Shown here one piece after another: positions 8,001-16,843 of a DNA stretch of 17,465 nt. The stretch covers positions 1-17,465 of the forward strand of contig NZ_MKGQ01000010.1 in assembly GCF_001908105.1 (NCBI RefSeq). Reading direction: 5' to 3'. The stretch is from Xenorhabdus eapokensis (lineage in GTDB: Bacteria > Pseudomonadota > Gammaproteobacteria > Enterobacterales > Enterobacteriaceae). Below the pieces are notes generated by a model that worked only from the letters and a program-made list of their open reading frames with translations, was not told the origin of the DNA and did no database searches. Position numbers and translations under genes: made by a program. How positions within the stretch are numbered: position 1 is the first letter of the stretch; every line of letters begins with the position of its first letter.

Positions 8001-11000
8001 CCCGCTGTACCGGTTGTATCGTTGAATACGATTGGCATACCGGCGTTCAGGTTGTGGCGGTGTTGGTTTTTCTCCCTGAGTACTAATTGCCCGTCAAACA
8101 GCGCATGTTGGAGATCGGCCAGCCATTGCCGTTGTATCCGGCTGACAGCATCACTGAAACCGCTGATGTTGCGTAGATCCACTTCCAGCAATGAAGTGGT
8201 AGACAGATTGCCGACTAACATATCGCAATACTGTGGCATTAACAGACGGTTACCATGCAGAACATTGATGGTAAAATGCTCGTTATTGCTCCACCTTGAC
8301 AAAACATGGGCGAATAACGTTAACATCACTTGCGAAGGCGATACTCGGTATTCGGCGGCACGTTGTTGTAAGCGCTGCCATTGTTGTGGACTGATATATC
8401 CGGTCAGGCACTGTTGATCGAGTTGCTGTGACTGGTGATCTTGCAGTGGTAACACCGGAGCATCAGGCAACGAAGGTAAGCGATCAAGCCAGTATTGCCG
8501 GCTTTGTTGCCAGGTTTCTCCAGTTTTCTCATTCTCTAATGCCTGAATATAGTCGCCAATCGTTGCTGCCGGTGGCTCTGGCTGCCAGTCAGGTTCCTGA
8601 TACCAATGGTGTAAATCACGCAAGATTAACGTCAGGCTTTTACCATCCGCAACCAGCAGGTCGATGGTTAAATGCAATACATGCGCCTGATCATCGGTGT
8701 GGTACAGGGTTAAATCAAACAGCGGCCAGTTATCGCTGGGAACGCCTTGAGTACGTAGTGTGTCGCGGGCATGATTCAGTTGTGCTTCGCGTTCATTTGG
8801 CATCATGCTACGGCAATCAATGATTGTTGGTGTATAGCAGGGAACCTCCGGCAAAATACGATATTGCCCATCCTTCACATAACCGCGTAATTGCGCATGA
8901 TGGTTTATTACACGGTTCCAGGCGGCGGTAAAACGAGGCAGATCAAGTCCGTTGATAGCCAGTTCAGCATAGAAATGAGCGATACCGTTACCAAATTGGA
9001 ACAGTTGGCTTTCTCCCAACCAATAAGCGTGTTGCAATGCTGTAAGTGGCAAAATTTGTTCGGATGCCGCTTCAGTTTGATGTGCTATCGCAACTGTCGT
9101 TGAACGGGTCTCAGCAACTCGCAAGGTACGGCAAAATTCACTCAATTTAGGGTGTTCGAAGAGCTGTTGCAGATTGGCGTGTTCGTAACCCTGGCGACGT
9201 AGCTGCACTACCATGCGGGTGGCAATCAGGCTGTCACCGCCACTTTGGAAAAAGTCACTGTGGCGCTGTATTGACTGAGGCAGCAGTGAACGCCAGAGAG
9301 TAATGACTTGTTGTTCAATCTCATAAAGTTGGTCATTTTCTGTTTCTGGTTGTTTGGTCTCTGTGGTGAATGCTTGAGCCGTCCTCTCTTTGACTGTCAT
9401 TATCAGCGGCAACTGCTCTTGCTGTTGAATATGCAATGAGTAAGGCAAGGTAGAAAATTGGGCGGCTATTTCACTGATATTAAGCCGCGTTTGTTGTTCA
9501 GCCCGTGCCAGGATCAGTTGTTGATGCAGCTCTGACCCGTTTTGTCCCGGCCATTCCAATGAAACCCGATAACCGGATTGCGTCAGACACTTCCGCCAGT
9601 CCGCCAGTTCCATCAATGCACTATTACTGTCACCGCGATCATCAACCCAGGCGTTAATACCTTCAATAAACCCGACGCTGGCGAGTTGCATGGCACTTTC
9701 GCGTTTGGTTGATTCAATAATCAGCAACCATCCACCGGTTTTCAGTAACCGAGACAAGCGTCGCAGGGTGTTTCTCAGATGGGTGGCATCATGTAATACG
9801 TTAACCGCCAGAATCAGGTCATAACCGGATTCTGGATGCTGGCTAAAATCAATCTGCTGGTTAATATCGAACAGGGCAAATTTTACGGTTTCGCCGTGTT
9901 GGTTGAGTAACTGGCGGGCATCATCCAAAAATAGCGGAGAAATATCGGTAAAGTGGTAGCTTTGAATGGCGTGGGCATTGTGTGCCAGTACTTTCTCTGA
10001 GGTTGCGCCGGTTCCTGCCCCGACTTCCAGTACAGCGAAATGTTCGGATGTCTGGCTCAATTGTCGGACAATTTCAGCGGCTGCCTGATTCAGGCAACGT
10101 AATGCGGGGTTCTCACTGTAAAGGCTGGCTGTGACTTGTTTATCGGCGAACAGCAGTTCCAATGCATTGCCACGTCCGGCAAGCAGGGTGTCGTGTTGTT
10201 CGATACAGGTTGTGACATAACGACTAATAGTCTGGCACCACTCTGCATCATCCAGTTTTGCTGTCGGGATCGGAACATGACTAAGCGGTTGCAGACAACG
10301 GTATCCGCCAACGGTTTGTTCAATAAATCCCTGCTTATTGAACAAAGTCAGCCATTGGGTAAGCAGGCGTTGATACTGTGGTGCCAGTTGTAAGCGTTGT
10401 TCAATCTCTTCACGAGAGTGAGATTGTTGTACCGCAGTGAATAAGTTATGGCGCAGTAAAGTCTGGCTCAGGCCAAATAATGCCTGTTGCTCAATATGTT
10501 GCCAAGAGCGCTCAAACACTTGTTGTTCTGCCAAGGTTGGTAGCGGTAAGGTATCCGTGTTGATAACCTGTGGTTCTGGTAGTGATAATGACAAATTATC
10601 TTCTGCAACCCACCATAGGTTGTAACCTTGTACATCATCCTGACGTGGCTGAATTTCTGCCATCCGTATTTCAGGTTTAGCACGCAGATATTGTTCGGCT
10701 TGACGCAATTCAGGGTGTTGCGGCCAGAAGTCATAACGCGTATGACCAGACGGTGGCGTATGAAGGTCATAATCCTCCATGCGTTCAGGCTGGTGACAAA
10801 TGTGTGCTAACAGCGCGTTATAAGCGGCAAACAGTGACTCAATGACACCTGCCTCCAGCACATCATCCATACAATACCAGTTGAACAGCAGATCACCATC
10901 GACTTCCATAACCTGATGATCTAACCAGACTTGCGGTGTCTGACTCAGAACAAAGACCGGATCGCCCAGTAATTGGGTGATGGATTGTTTGATAGCGACA

Positions 11001-14000
11001 CCTTCTTGTGCCATGCCTAACATACTGGTGAAAACAACCGGTGTCAGTGGCTGCCTGTTTTGGCTTTCGCCCTGTTGTTGGCGGCCAAGCTCTCGTAATA
11101 CCTCGACACCATTAACATGACTATGGCTCAACCGTTGCCAGAGCAAAGCCTGCGTTTTTTCCATGCTGGCGCGCAGGGACGTTGTCTTGCGTAAATCAAA
11201 ATCCATCAGCATAACTGAGGTAAAATCCCCAATGAGTTCTTGCACCTCTGGATGGAAAGGTTGCCGGTTGAAGAAGGTCAGGTTGAGAGTAAATAACGGA
11301 TGACGGCTGTACCATTCAAGGGTATGGGCAAACAGCGTCAACAGGCCAGCGGAAGGTGTGACTCCCCATTTTTTCCAGCCTTGTTTAAGACGTTGCCAGT
11401 CAGATCGTGTCAATCGACCTTCATAAGTCGTGAATTGTGGCTGGTGACGTTGAGACAATAGTGGATCCAACGGTAATCTTGGCGCCGGAGGTAATGAAAG
11501 GAGTTGCTCCTGCCAGTATGCCCATGATGCCCGCCACGCTTTACTTTCACGCTGCGCTTGTTCTGCCATCACATAATCGCGGAAAGTAAATGCTTGTGGA
11601 GCCAGAGGTTGTTGATGATAAGCGAGTTGTAGATCGTCCATCATGATGCGGAAGCTTTGCACATCAAACTGCAACAGATCCAGATTCATATGTAAGCGGC
11701 AGCGTTCATTTGGTAGCAGTGATACAGAGACTTCAAACAACGGCCACTGTTCGGCAGGCGGTACTTGGTAGGAGAGGGTATGACGACGCTGAGCCAAAGC
11801 CTGTTCGCAGGCCGTATTATTCAGTGTCCGCAAATCATCCTGAGACAGAACATACCACGGCGTTTCCGGCAAAATCCTTTGTTGCCCGTCTTCATCGACT
11901 ATCATGCGCAACATGCCATGACGTTGAATCAACGCATTCCATGCCTGTTCAAAATGTGGGATATCAAAACTCTCCAGAGCCAGATCCCATTCAAATAAGA
12001 CGTGACAAGCGACACCACCAAAATCAATGGCCTGTGTACGACCAATCCAGTAAGCGTGCTGAATGGGGGTCAGAGGAAATGGTGCGTGACGCTGGGAACG
12101 GTCAATAATCACCTCTGGTTGGGAAGAGACGACAGGTTGTTCAGGCAGGGCATCCCCAATGAGTGTATTAAGCCCCTCTAGCGTCATATTCTGATAAGCC
12201 AATTCAGCGGTTAATCTTAAGCCAAATTGCTGGTGGATCACCGCATTCAGTTCCAGAAACAGCAGGGAATCCAAACCGAATTGCAATAAATCCTGTTGTG
12301 ATGCTAAACGTTCAGGTTGTTCTAAGCGTAATAATGTTGCGACCCGTTGACGCAGCCAATAGAGTCGTTGCTCACTATCCTGATACAGCGTGTTATCGGC
12401 AGGGTGTGAAGAGGCCGATGTGGTAACTGGATGGATAACATCAGCCTGTAAGCGGCGCAAAATATCAGGATGATGCTCATCTAACCGCATTGCCAGATGG
12501 CAAGGTGATGTGGTGTACAGCGATTGATTGAGATGCCAGATACCTTCATTTGTGCTGAAGGGTAACATGCCATCTTGCGCCAGTTTTTCCACTAATCGTC
12601 GGTCGCTGGCCATACCAATGCCACCCCAAACTCCCCACACCAATGTCTTAACCATCAATTGATTTGGTGCTGTCAGCGCTAAAGATTCCAGACAAGCGTT
12701 GGCGATGGCATAAGCACCTTGCCCTTGGGCGCCTAACATGGAGGCGGCAGAAGCGTGAAGCAGCAAATATTGTGCATTATGCTGTTGGAGCGCAGCTTGC
12801 AATGCCAATGCACTGTGCGCTTTGACGGATAATACCTGTGACAAGTGTTGACGCTCAAGTTTTGCCAGTGGGGTATGGTCAGCAATGCCTGCGGCATGGA
12901 TCGCGCCAGCGATACCCTCCCCTTGTGCCAGATCTTGCACGGCATTTAACAAGGCTTGCGTATCAGTGACATCAAGGTTAATCCAGCGTATTTCACATTC
13001 GCTACTCAGGGACAATGCTTGTACAAACGTATCCCAATCTGCCTTTTTGCGGCGGGCAAATACGGCAATCTTACGGGCACCTTGGGCTAGCAACCAACGA
13101 ATGGAGATCTGACCAATACCGCCCATGCCGCCAGTAACAATATGCCAACCCTGGTGGGAAATGGATATTGCCTGCGGTGATAGGTGTTGCGATGATAATA
13201 ATTGGCGTTCCAAAACCGGAGCAGCGACCTGCTTGCCGCGCACTCTCAGCCAGCGATGCTGTTCATTCAGATAACCAAGCGCTAATGACAAAGCATCAGC
13301 ATCATTGATATCAGCGATATCAATCGCCCGGATGCGACGATGGGGGTACTCTTCAACCGCGACACGCAGCAACGCCCAGATAGCGTATTGAGCAGGGTTG
13401 ATATCCTCTTTTAATAAGGTGGATTCTGGTTGGGCGCAGCAGGTGACAACGGTTAAAGGTGCTGTTTCATCGCGTTTTAGCTCACTAATAACTTGATCAC
13501 ATAATGCAGTAATATCATTGCCTTCAAGCAGTAATAACGTGTTTCCGCTTTCAGGTTGTAAATGAATGCCTGCCTGACGCCAATGATTAATGATCTCGCC
13601 ATTTTCTATTGAGGTGCGAAGAGTATAGGTTGTTGAAGATTCCGGTGTATCCGCGGTGTTTATTGTGCGCCAATGCAAGACATAATGAGTATCAGGGCAT
13701 GGTTGTGGTGCAGGAAGCCATGCTGTTGTCATAGATTGGGATATCACCGATTGACGAGGCAGATCAGCACGATCACTCAACAGAGCGAATAAACGCTCGC
13801 CAGCATAGATCAGTGCCGGAAAAGCCGCGAATAAACTCGCCTCCAATAACCGACGCTTAACATAAGGCAAGGCACGGTAAGGACGATATATTTTGCTTAC
13901 CGTTGGGCTGGAAACCGCCTGATAATAACCTTGCTGAACACAGTGAGTTAATAACTGTTCCAGCAAAGGACGCCAGCAGGGTTGTAGTCGGCCAGCCCGG

Positions 14001-16843
14001 ATCGTGTCGATGGCACTGAAACCTTGTTCAGCATCACGTCCGTGACACTGATATACCAATGCGTCGGTATACAATGCCCGCAGTATTAGCGCGTCGGGGT
14101 TTTGTTCAATGGCAGGGTCGAGCAGGGCATTGACATTAAGTTCAGCATGGGTATTGGCGAAGGGTTGCTCGGTTTTATGTGTCGGTAATCCGGTTGCAGA
14201 GAAGCGGTAATGCTGCTCATCAAATGGATAGAGTGGCGCATGGCATTTTACTCCGGTAAACGGGAAAAGCGGCTGCCAATCAAGATGTGCACCAGCACAG
14301 TAAAGTTGCAGAAGAGCTGTTTGCTGAGCTGTCTCTGGGGAGCCTTGACGATTTGCACTCGCCATCCAGGTTTCCTGCGGCAGACTGATACGTCGTCCGA
14401 TCCCTGTTAGCTGGGCATCAGCCCCAAATTCCATGAACAAGGTCACACCTTGCTGGCGGGCAAATTCAATGGCTTGATAATAACGAACCGTGTGGCGCAT
14501 ATGGTGACACCAGTAATCTGGTGAACCTAATTGTTCATAATCTGCAAGATTGGCTGTTAAGGTGGAAATTAGTGGAATTTCTCCTGATGCAGGGTGTAAC
14601 CGACGGCAATGCTGGGAAAATGTTTCCAGAACAGGATCAAGCATGGCTGAATGTGCCGCACAGGCAACATTAAGGCGCTGGCAACGAATCTGCTGCTGTT
14701 CCAGACGTTGTACCAGGATATCAATTTCTGCCTCTGTACCGGCCCAAACCCAGTGCTGCGGGCCATTGCAAACCGCCAGATCCAATGCCAGTGAATGGGT
14801 AAAAGGCAGAATATCGTCTTCGTTGGCAAAGACCGCCAGCATTGCTCCGCCTTGGGAACAGTTTTGCATGAGCTTGCCTCGTACCGCGACCAGCGGCATG
14901 ACCTGTTCAGGTGTGAAGATGCCGGCCACAACGGCAGCCGCAAATTCACCGACGGAATGCCCCAGTACATAATCAGGTTTTAGCCCAAGTGCCCGCCAAT
15001 GCGCAGCCAACGCAATTTGATGTGCCACAATGGCCGGTTGTGCATATTCGGTGGTCGCTAATGCGCCATCCTGTTCGCCGAACATCACGGTTTTTAACGG
15101 CAATGCTAATTCAGAGGCGCAGGCAGCAGCGCAACGATCTAACATGGCGGAGAAAACCGGAGAGCTGGCATACAGGGCTTTTCCCATGCCAGACCATTGA
15201 CAACCCTGACCACTGAATTGCCACAGTTGCTTGTTTTCGCTCTTGGCTTGTCCGCTAAACATGTTTGGTGTTGGCATATTGTTCGCAAAAGCGGATAGGC
15301 TGGCAGTATTTTCCTCAAGATTTTGTGGTGATATTGTCAGCGCTAAGCGCCAGGGCAGGGAAAGATCACGTCCCTGTAATGCAGTCCAGGCCAGATCGGC
15401 ATAATGTTCTGGGGCATTATTGAGCGCAGTCGCGTAGCGTTGTGCCAATTGACGCAATGAAGATTCAGAAGCGGCAGAAAGCAGCAATGGCGCTGTTGGT
15501 GAATGGTTAACATGGCGACGTTGTAATTCTGTTGGCAACGATTGCACCACAATATGACAGTTGGTGCCGCCAATACCGAATGAAGAAACACCGGCGGTAC
15601 GCAATTCTTGCGTCCATTGTTGCCCTTGTGTTGCCAGCCTGAATGGGCTTTCTTGCAGTCGTAATGCCGGATTGGGTTGCTGTACATTGATCGTTGGAGG
15701 AATGTAACCATGCCAAACGGACAAAACCGTTTTGATCAAACTGGCAATGCCTGCGGCAGTATCGAGATGGCCGATGTTGCTTTTCACTGAGCCAAGGTAA
15801 CAAGGCGCGGCTCCGGCATGGCGGTCAGAGAATATGCTGCGTAATGCGTCAACTTCTATCGGGTCGCCAAGGGGTGTTCCTGTGCCATGTGCTTCAATCA
15901 TACCGACATCATCAATGCTGACATCTGCCAGTTGTAATGCTTCGCTAATCACACGGCGCTGACCATTCACCGACGGTGCAGTAAAGCCCACTTTTTCGTT
16001 GCCATCGTTATTGATGGCACTGCCACGCAACACGGCCATGATGGGATCGCCATCGCGTAAGGCATCACTCAGACGTTTCAGCGCGACAACACCAACACCA
16101 TTGCCGCCATAGGTGCCATTTGCCTGACTGTCAAAGGGGCGACAATGTCCGTCAGGTGAAAAGATCATCCCAGGCTGATACGCATAACCGCTTTCTTGTG
16201 GGAAAGAAACCGCCACACCACCGGCCAAGGCCATGTCACACTCACCGGAACGCAGGTTCTCGCAAGCCATATGTACGGCAACCAGTGAACTTGAACAGGC
16301 CGTTTGGACAGTGAGTGCAGGACCTTTCAGATTTAATTTATAGGCAGTACGAGTCGCAAGATAATCTTTATCGTTACTCATTAACGCCTGTAACCCTTTC
16401 ACTTTGCCGACATCGGTCATGGCAAACTGTGACCATGAAGGCCAGGTACTGATCCGACTGCTACCAAAGACACCGGTTTTCAGGGGAACATGACGCGGTG
16501 CATAACCGGCATGTTCAAGCGCATGCCAGGCGGTTTGCAGGAATAGACGTTGCTGAGGATCGAGCATTTCTGCTTCCTGACGCGAATAGCCAAACAGCGT
16601 GGCGTCAAATTGTTCTGCGTTCTCCAGTATCGCCGCCTGATTGACAAAGTTTTCACTGTTGATGATTTCAGGAGGAAGACCTGCATCCAATAATGTTTGA
16701 CGGGAGAGTGTCGTTGTACACTCAACCCCATGTTGCAGGTTATGCCAAAAAGTATCGCTATCGGGTGCCTGTGGAAAACGGCAGGCAAGGCCAATCACTG
16801 CGATGGGATCACAATTATCGTAGTGAGGCGTTAAGTTAGTCAT
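5048..16843 (-). CDS. irp1: HMWP1/Irp1-like hybrid PKS-NRPS with an extra Cys module
   Basis: A 3931-aa megasynthase, longer than Yersinia HMWP1 (about 3160 aa). Domains in order are: KS about 10-434 (Cys183, His319, His359); AT about 535-850 (Ser630 in GHSVGE, Arg655); about 900-1040 looks like the N-terminal lid of a C-methyltransferase without a SAM core; KR about 1050-1455 (TGGMGGIG 1237-1244, Lys1341, Ser1365, Tyr1378, Asn1382); ACP about 1490-1565 (Ser1526); Cy about 1588-2030 (DLLQFD, Asp1722/Asp1727); methyltransferase about 2060-2450 (SAM motif LEVGAGTG 2272-2279); PCP about 2505-2575 (Ser2538); Cy about 2598-3025 (DLLVAD, Asp2728/Asp2733); A about 3045-3545 (TSGSTGKPKG 3198-3207, Lys3539); PCP about 3562-3635 (Ser3596); TE about 3668-3920 (Ser3738 in GWSFGG, Asp3765, His3898). 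The A-domain pocket reads D-L-Y-N-L-S-L-I-W, the known cysteine code. The first Cy module has no A domain, as in HMWP1. AAGGAG lies 7 nt before the ATG, which overlaps the upstream stop (ATGA). The frame is intact throughout. Confidence 0.93.
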   Translation of the reverse strand: MTNLTPHYDNCDPIAVIGLACRFPQAPDSDTFWHNLQHGVECTTTLSRQTLLDAGLPPEIINSENFVNQAAILENAEQFDATLFGYSRQEAEMLDPQQRLFLQTAWHALEHAGYAPRHVPLKTGVFGSSRISTWPSWSQFAMTDVGKVKGLQALMSNDKDYLATRTAYKLNLKGPALTVQTACSSSLVAVHMACENLRSGECDMALAGGVAVSFPQESGYAYQPGMIFSPDGHCRPFDSQANGTYGGNGVGVVALKRLSDALRDGDPIMAVLRGSAINNDGNEKVGFTAPSVNGQRRVISEALQLADVSIDDVGMIEAHGTGTPLGDPIEVDALRSIFSDRHAGAAPCYLGSVKSNIGHLDTAAGIASLIKTVLSVWHGYIPPTINVQQPNPALRLQESPFRLATQGQQWTQELRTAGVSSFGIGGTNCHIVVQSLPTELQRRHVNHSPTAPLLLSAASESSLRQLAQRYATALNNAPEHYADLAWTALQGRDLSLPWRLALTISPQNLEENTASLSAFANNMPTPNMFSGQAKSENKQLWQFSGQGCQWSGMGKALYASSPVFSAMLDRCAAACASELALPLKTVMFGEQDGALATTEYAQPAIVAHQIALAAHWRALGLKPDYVLGHSVGEFAAAVVAGIFTPEQVMPLVAVRGKLMQNCSQGGAMLAVFANEDDILPFTHSLALDLAVCNGPQHWVWAGTEAEIDILVQRLEQQQIRCQRLNVACAAHSAMLDPVLETFSQHCRRLHPASGEIPLISTLTANLADYEQLGSPDYWCHHMRHTVRYYQAIEFARQQGVTLFMEFGADAQLTGIGRRISLPQETWMASANRQGSPETAQQTALLQLYCAGAHLDWQPLFPFTGVKCHAPLYPFDEQHYRFSATGLPTHKTEQPFANTHAELNVNALLDPAIEQNPDALILRALYTDALVYQCHGRDAEQGFSAIDTIRAGRLQPCWRPLLEQLLTHCVQQGYYQAVSSPTVSKIYRPYRALPYVKRRLLEASLFAAFPALIYAGERLFALLSDRADLPRQSVISQSMTTAWLPAPQPCPDTHYVLHWRTINTADTPESSTTYTLRTSIENGEIINHWRQAGIHLQPESGNTLLLLEGNDITALCDQVISELKRDETAPLTVVTCCAQPESTLLKEDINPAQYAIWALLRVAVEEYPHRRIRAIDIADINDADALSLALGYLNEQHRWLRVRGKQVAAPVLERQLLSSQHLSPQAISISHQGWHIVTGGMGGIGQISIRWLLAQGARKIAVFARRKKADWDTFVQALSLSSECEIRWINLDVTDTQALLNAVQDLAQGEGIAGAIHAAGIADHTPLAKLERQHLSQVLSVKAHSALALQAALQQHNAQYLLLHASAASMLGAQGQGAYAIANACLESLALTAPNQLMVKTLVWGVWGGIGMASDRRLVEKLAQDGMLPFSTNEGIWHLNQSLYTTSPCHLAMRLDEHHPDILRRLQADVIHPVTTSASSHPADNTLYQDSEQRLYWLRQRVATLLRLEQPERLASQQDLLQFGLDSLLFLELNAVIHQQFGLRLTAELAYQNMTLEGLNTLIGDALPEQPVVSSQPEVIIDRSQRHAPFPLTPIQHAYWIGRTQAIDFGGVACHVLFEWDLALESFDIPHFEQAWNALIQRHGMLRMIVDEDGQQRILPETPWYVLSQDDLRTLNNTACEQALAQRRHTLSYQVPPAEQWPLFEVSVSLLPNERCRLHMNLDLLQFDVQSFRIMMDDLQLAYHQQPLAPQAFTFRDYVMAEQAQRESKAWRASWAYWQEQLLSLPPAPRLPLDPLLSQRHQPQFTTYEGRLTRSDWQRLKQGWKKWGVTPSAGLLTLFAHTLEWYSRHPLFTLNLTFFNRQPFHPEVQELIGDFTSVMLMDFDLRKTTSLRASMEKTQALLWQRLSHSHVNGVEVLRELGRQQQGESQNRQPLTPVVFTSMLGMAQEGVAIKQSITQLLGDPVFVLSQTPQVWLDHQVMEVDGDLLFNWYCMDDVLEAGVIESLFAAYNALLAHICHQPERMEDYDLHTPPSGHTRYDFWPQHPELRQAEQYLRAKPEIRMAEIQPRQDDVQGYNLWWVAEDNLSLSLPEPQVINTDTLPLPTLAEQQVFERSWQHIEQQALFGLSQTLLRHNLFTAVQQSHSREEIEQRLQLAPQYQRLLTQWLTLFNKQGFIEQTVGGYRCLQPLSHVPIPTAKLDDAEWCQTISRYVTTCIEQHDTLLAGRGNALELLFADKQVTASLYSENPALRCLNQAAAEIVRQLSQTSEHFAVLEVGAGTGATSEKVLAHNAHAIQSYHFTDISPLFLDDARQLLNQHGETVKFALFDINQQIDFSQHPESGYDLILAVNVLHDATHLRNTLRRLSRLLKTGGWLLIIESTKRESAMQLASVGFIEGINAWVDDRGDSNSALMELADWRKCLTQSGYRVSLEWPGQNGSELHQQLILARAEQQTRLNISEIAAQFSTLPYSLHIQQQEQLPLIMTVKERTAQAFTTETKQPETENDQLYEIEQQVITLWRSLLPQSIQRHSDFFQSGGDSLIATRMVVQLRRQGYEHANLQQLFEHPKLSEFCRTLRVAETRSTTVAIAHQTEAASEQILPLTALQHAYWLGESQLFQFGNGIAHFYAELAINGLDLPRFTAAWNRVINHHAQLRGYVKDGQYRILPEVPCYTPTIIDCRSMMPNEREAQLNHARDTLRTQGVPSDNWPLFDLTLYHTDDQAHVLHLTIDLLVADGKSLTLILRDLHHWYQEPDWQPEPPAATIGDYIQALENEKTGETWQQSRQYWLDRLPSLPDAPVLPLQDHQSQQLDQQCLTGYISPQQWQRLQQRAAEYRVSPSQVMLTLFAHVLSRWSNNEHFTINVLHGNRLLMPQYCDMLVGNLSTTSLLEVDLRNISGFSDAVSRIQRQWLADLQHALFDGQLVLREKNQHRHNLNAGMPIVFNDTTGTAGKGPSGLGTLNLFGAQTPHVYLDCMLISGAEGGVTIQWAILPQLFQPQVAKNMFAHYQACVIALLEPDYQWSTPLPDWLPTNDLALCQNSNATKNVFPPHTLCSLIEQAVNRYPQRTAVVDPSRQIDYRTLWSHSLRLAAHLQAQENQASSLIGVVMEKGWEQVVAVLAILLAGRAYLPIDASYPQPRIHQLLASGEVNTVLTQPKFAQQISWPEHIHLISLDETLLNSLTVTAEPHLSVRPDDLAYVIFTSGSTGKPKGVMIDHQGAVNTILDINQRIALNEHDSVLAISELTFDLSVYDLFGTLSCGAKLVIPAPGDTRQPDKLLTWLQQESVTVWNSVPAFVQLLEEYARSYPHSLNSLRWILMSGDWIPTHLPAKLSALHPALNLLSLGGATEASIWSIAYPIAHIDPNWRSIPYGKPLANQTFYVLNSTLSPCPVWVTGELYIGGQGLALGYWADAEKTQQAFITHPQTGERLYRTGDLGRWRPDGNIEFLGRNDHQIKIRGYRIELGEIEHRLYEHPDIQQAIVFAHTTSNGALQLVAGLRLTDTAPVSTELLPILPHWLQQTLPIWMCPQRFIMLDTIPVSDNGKIDRRTLITLAEKTQEGDSIPSVTLSATGQTVLNLWQSVLEQQNINVHESFFTLGGDSLAAVRLMVQINQTFNRQYPLSLLQTYDTVHSLAEFIEHQPKNACQGVILNKGNIERSTLERSTLERSTLEQATLFIVHPIGGHLLGYRHLAANFGAQPIIGLAFAPESMNTDKPSVDALAADYISQIRHFQPKGPYALAGWSFGGLVAYEMAHQLRAAGESVSHCILIDSFAPNVRPDLTLDNAFCHHHFLLDLQGQFPGLELDNSVIAANTETFLQALHKALPQSAQIDSSLTELYAVWQHNLRALLDYCPPQTPQPFCLIRAKQALPDFMAYLDPTTITSTDLGWQAFGPVNVTQLDGDHYSLFQHTHVGSLVACLKNILNSVPTVKPVKENI
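5845..5889 (-). repeat. Three 15-bp tandem repeats in the PCP-TE linker
   Basis: The forward-strand unit GTTCTAAGGTAGATC occurs three times exactly, back to back, followed by GTTC of a broken fourth copy. On the coding strand this gives three identical ERSTL pentapeptides (about residues 3651-3665) in the linker between the last PCP and the TE domain. The unit is a multiple of three, so gain or loss of copies by slippage keeps the frame and only changes linker length. Identity at DNA level suggests a recent expansion. Confidence 0.95.

Noticed and set aside
7977..8823. Two long forward-strand ORFs opposite the megasynthase (146 and 131 codons)
   Set aside because: Both are antisense to the conserved A and Cy coding sequence, lack recognisable domains and plausible start signals, and have cysteine- and serine-rich shadow composition.
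9460..10680. Possibility that the middle module contains a degenerate A domain
   Set aside because: The interval between the first Cy and its PCP shows a winged-helix-like segment and a SAM-binding methyltransferase fold with no A-domain core motifs, as in the equivalent region of HMWP1.
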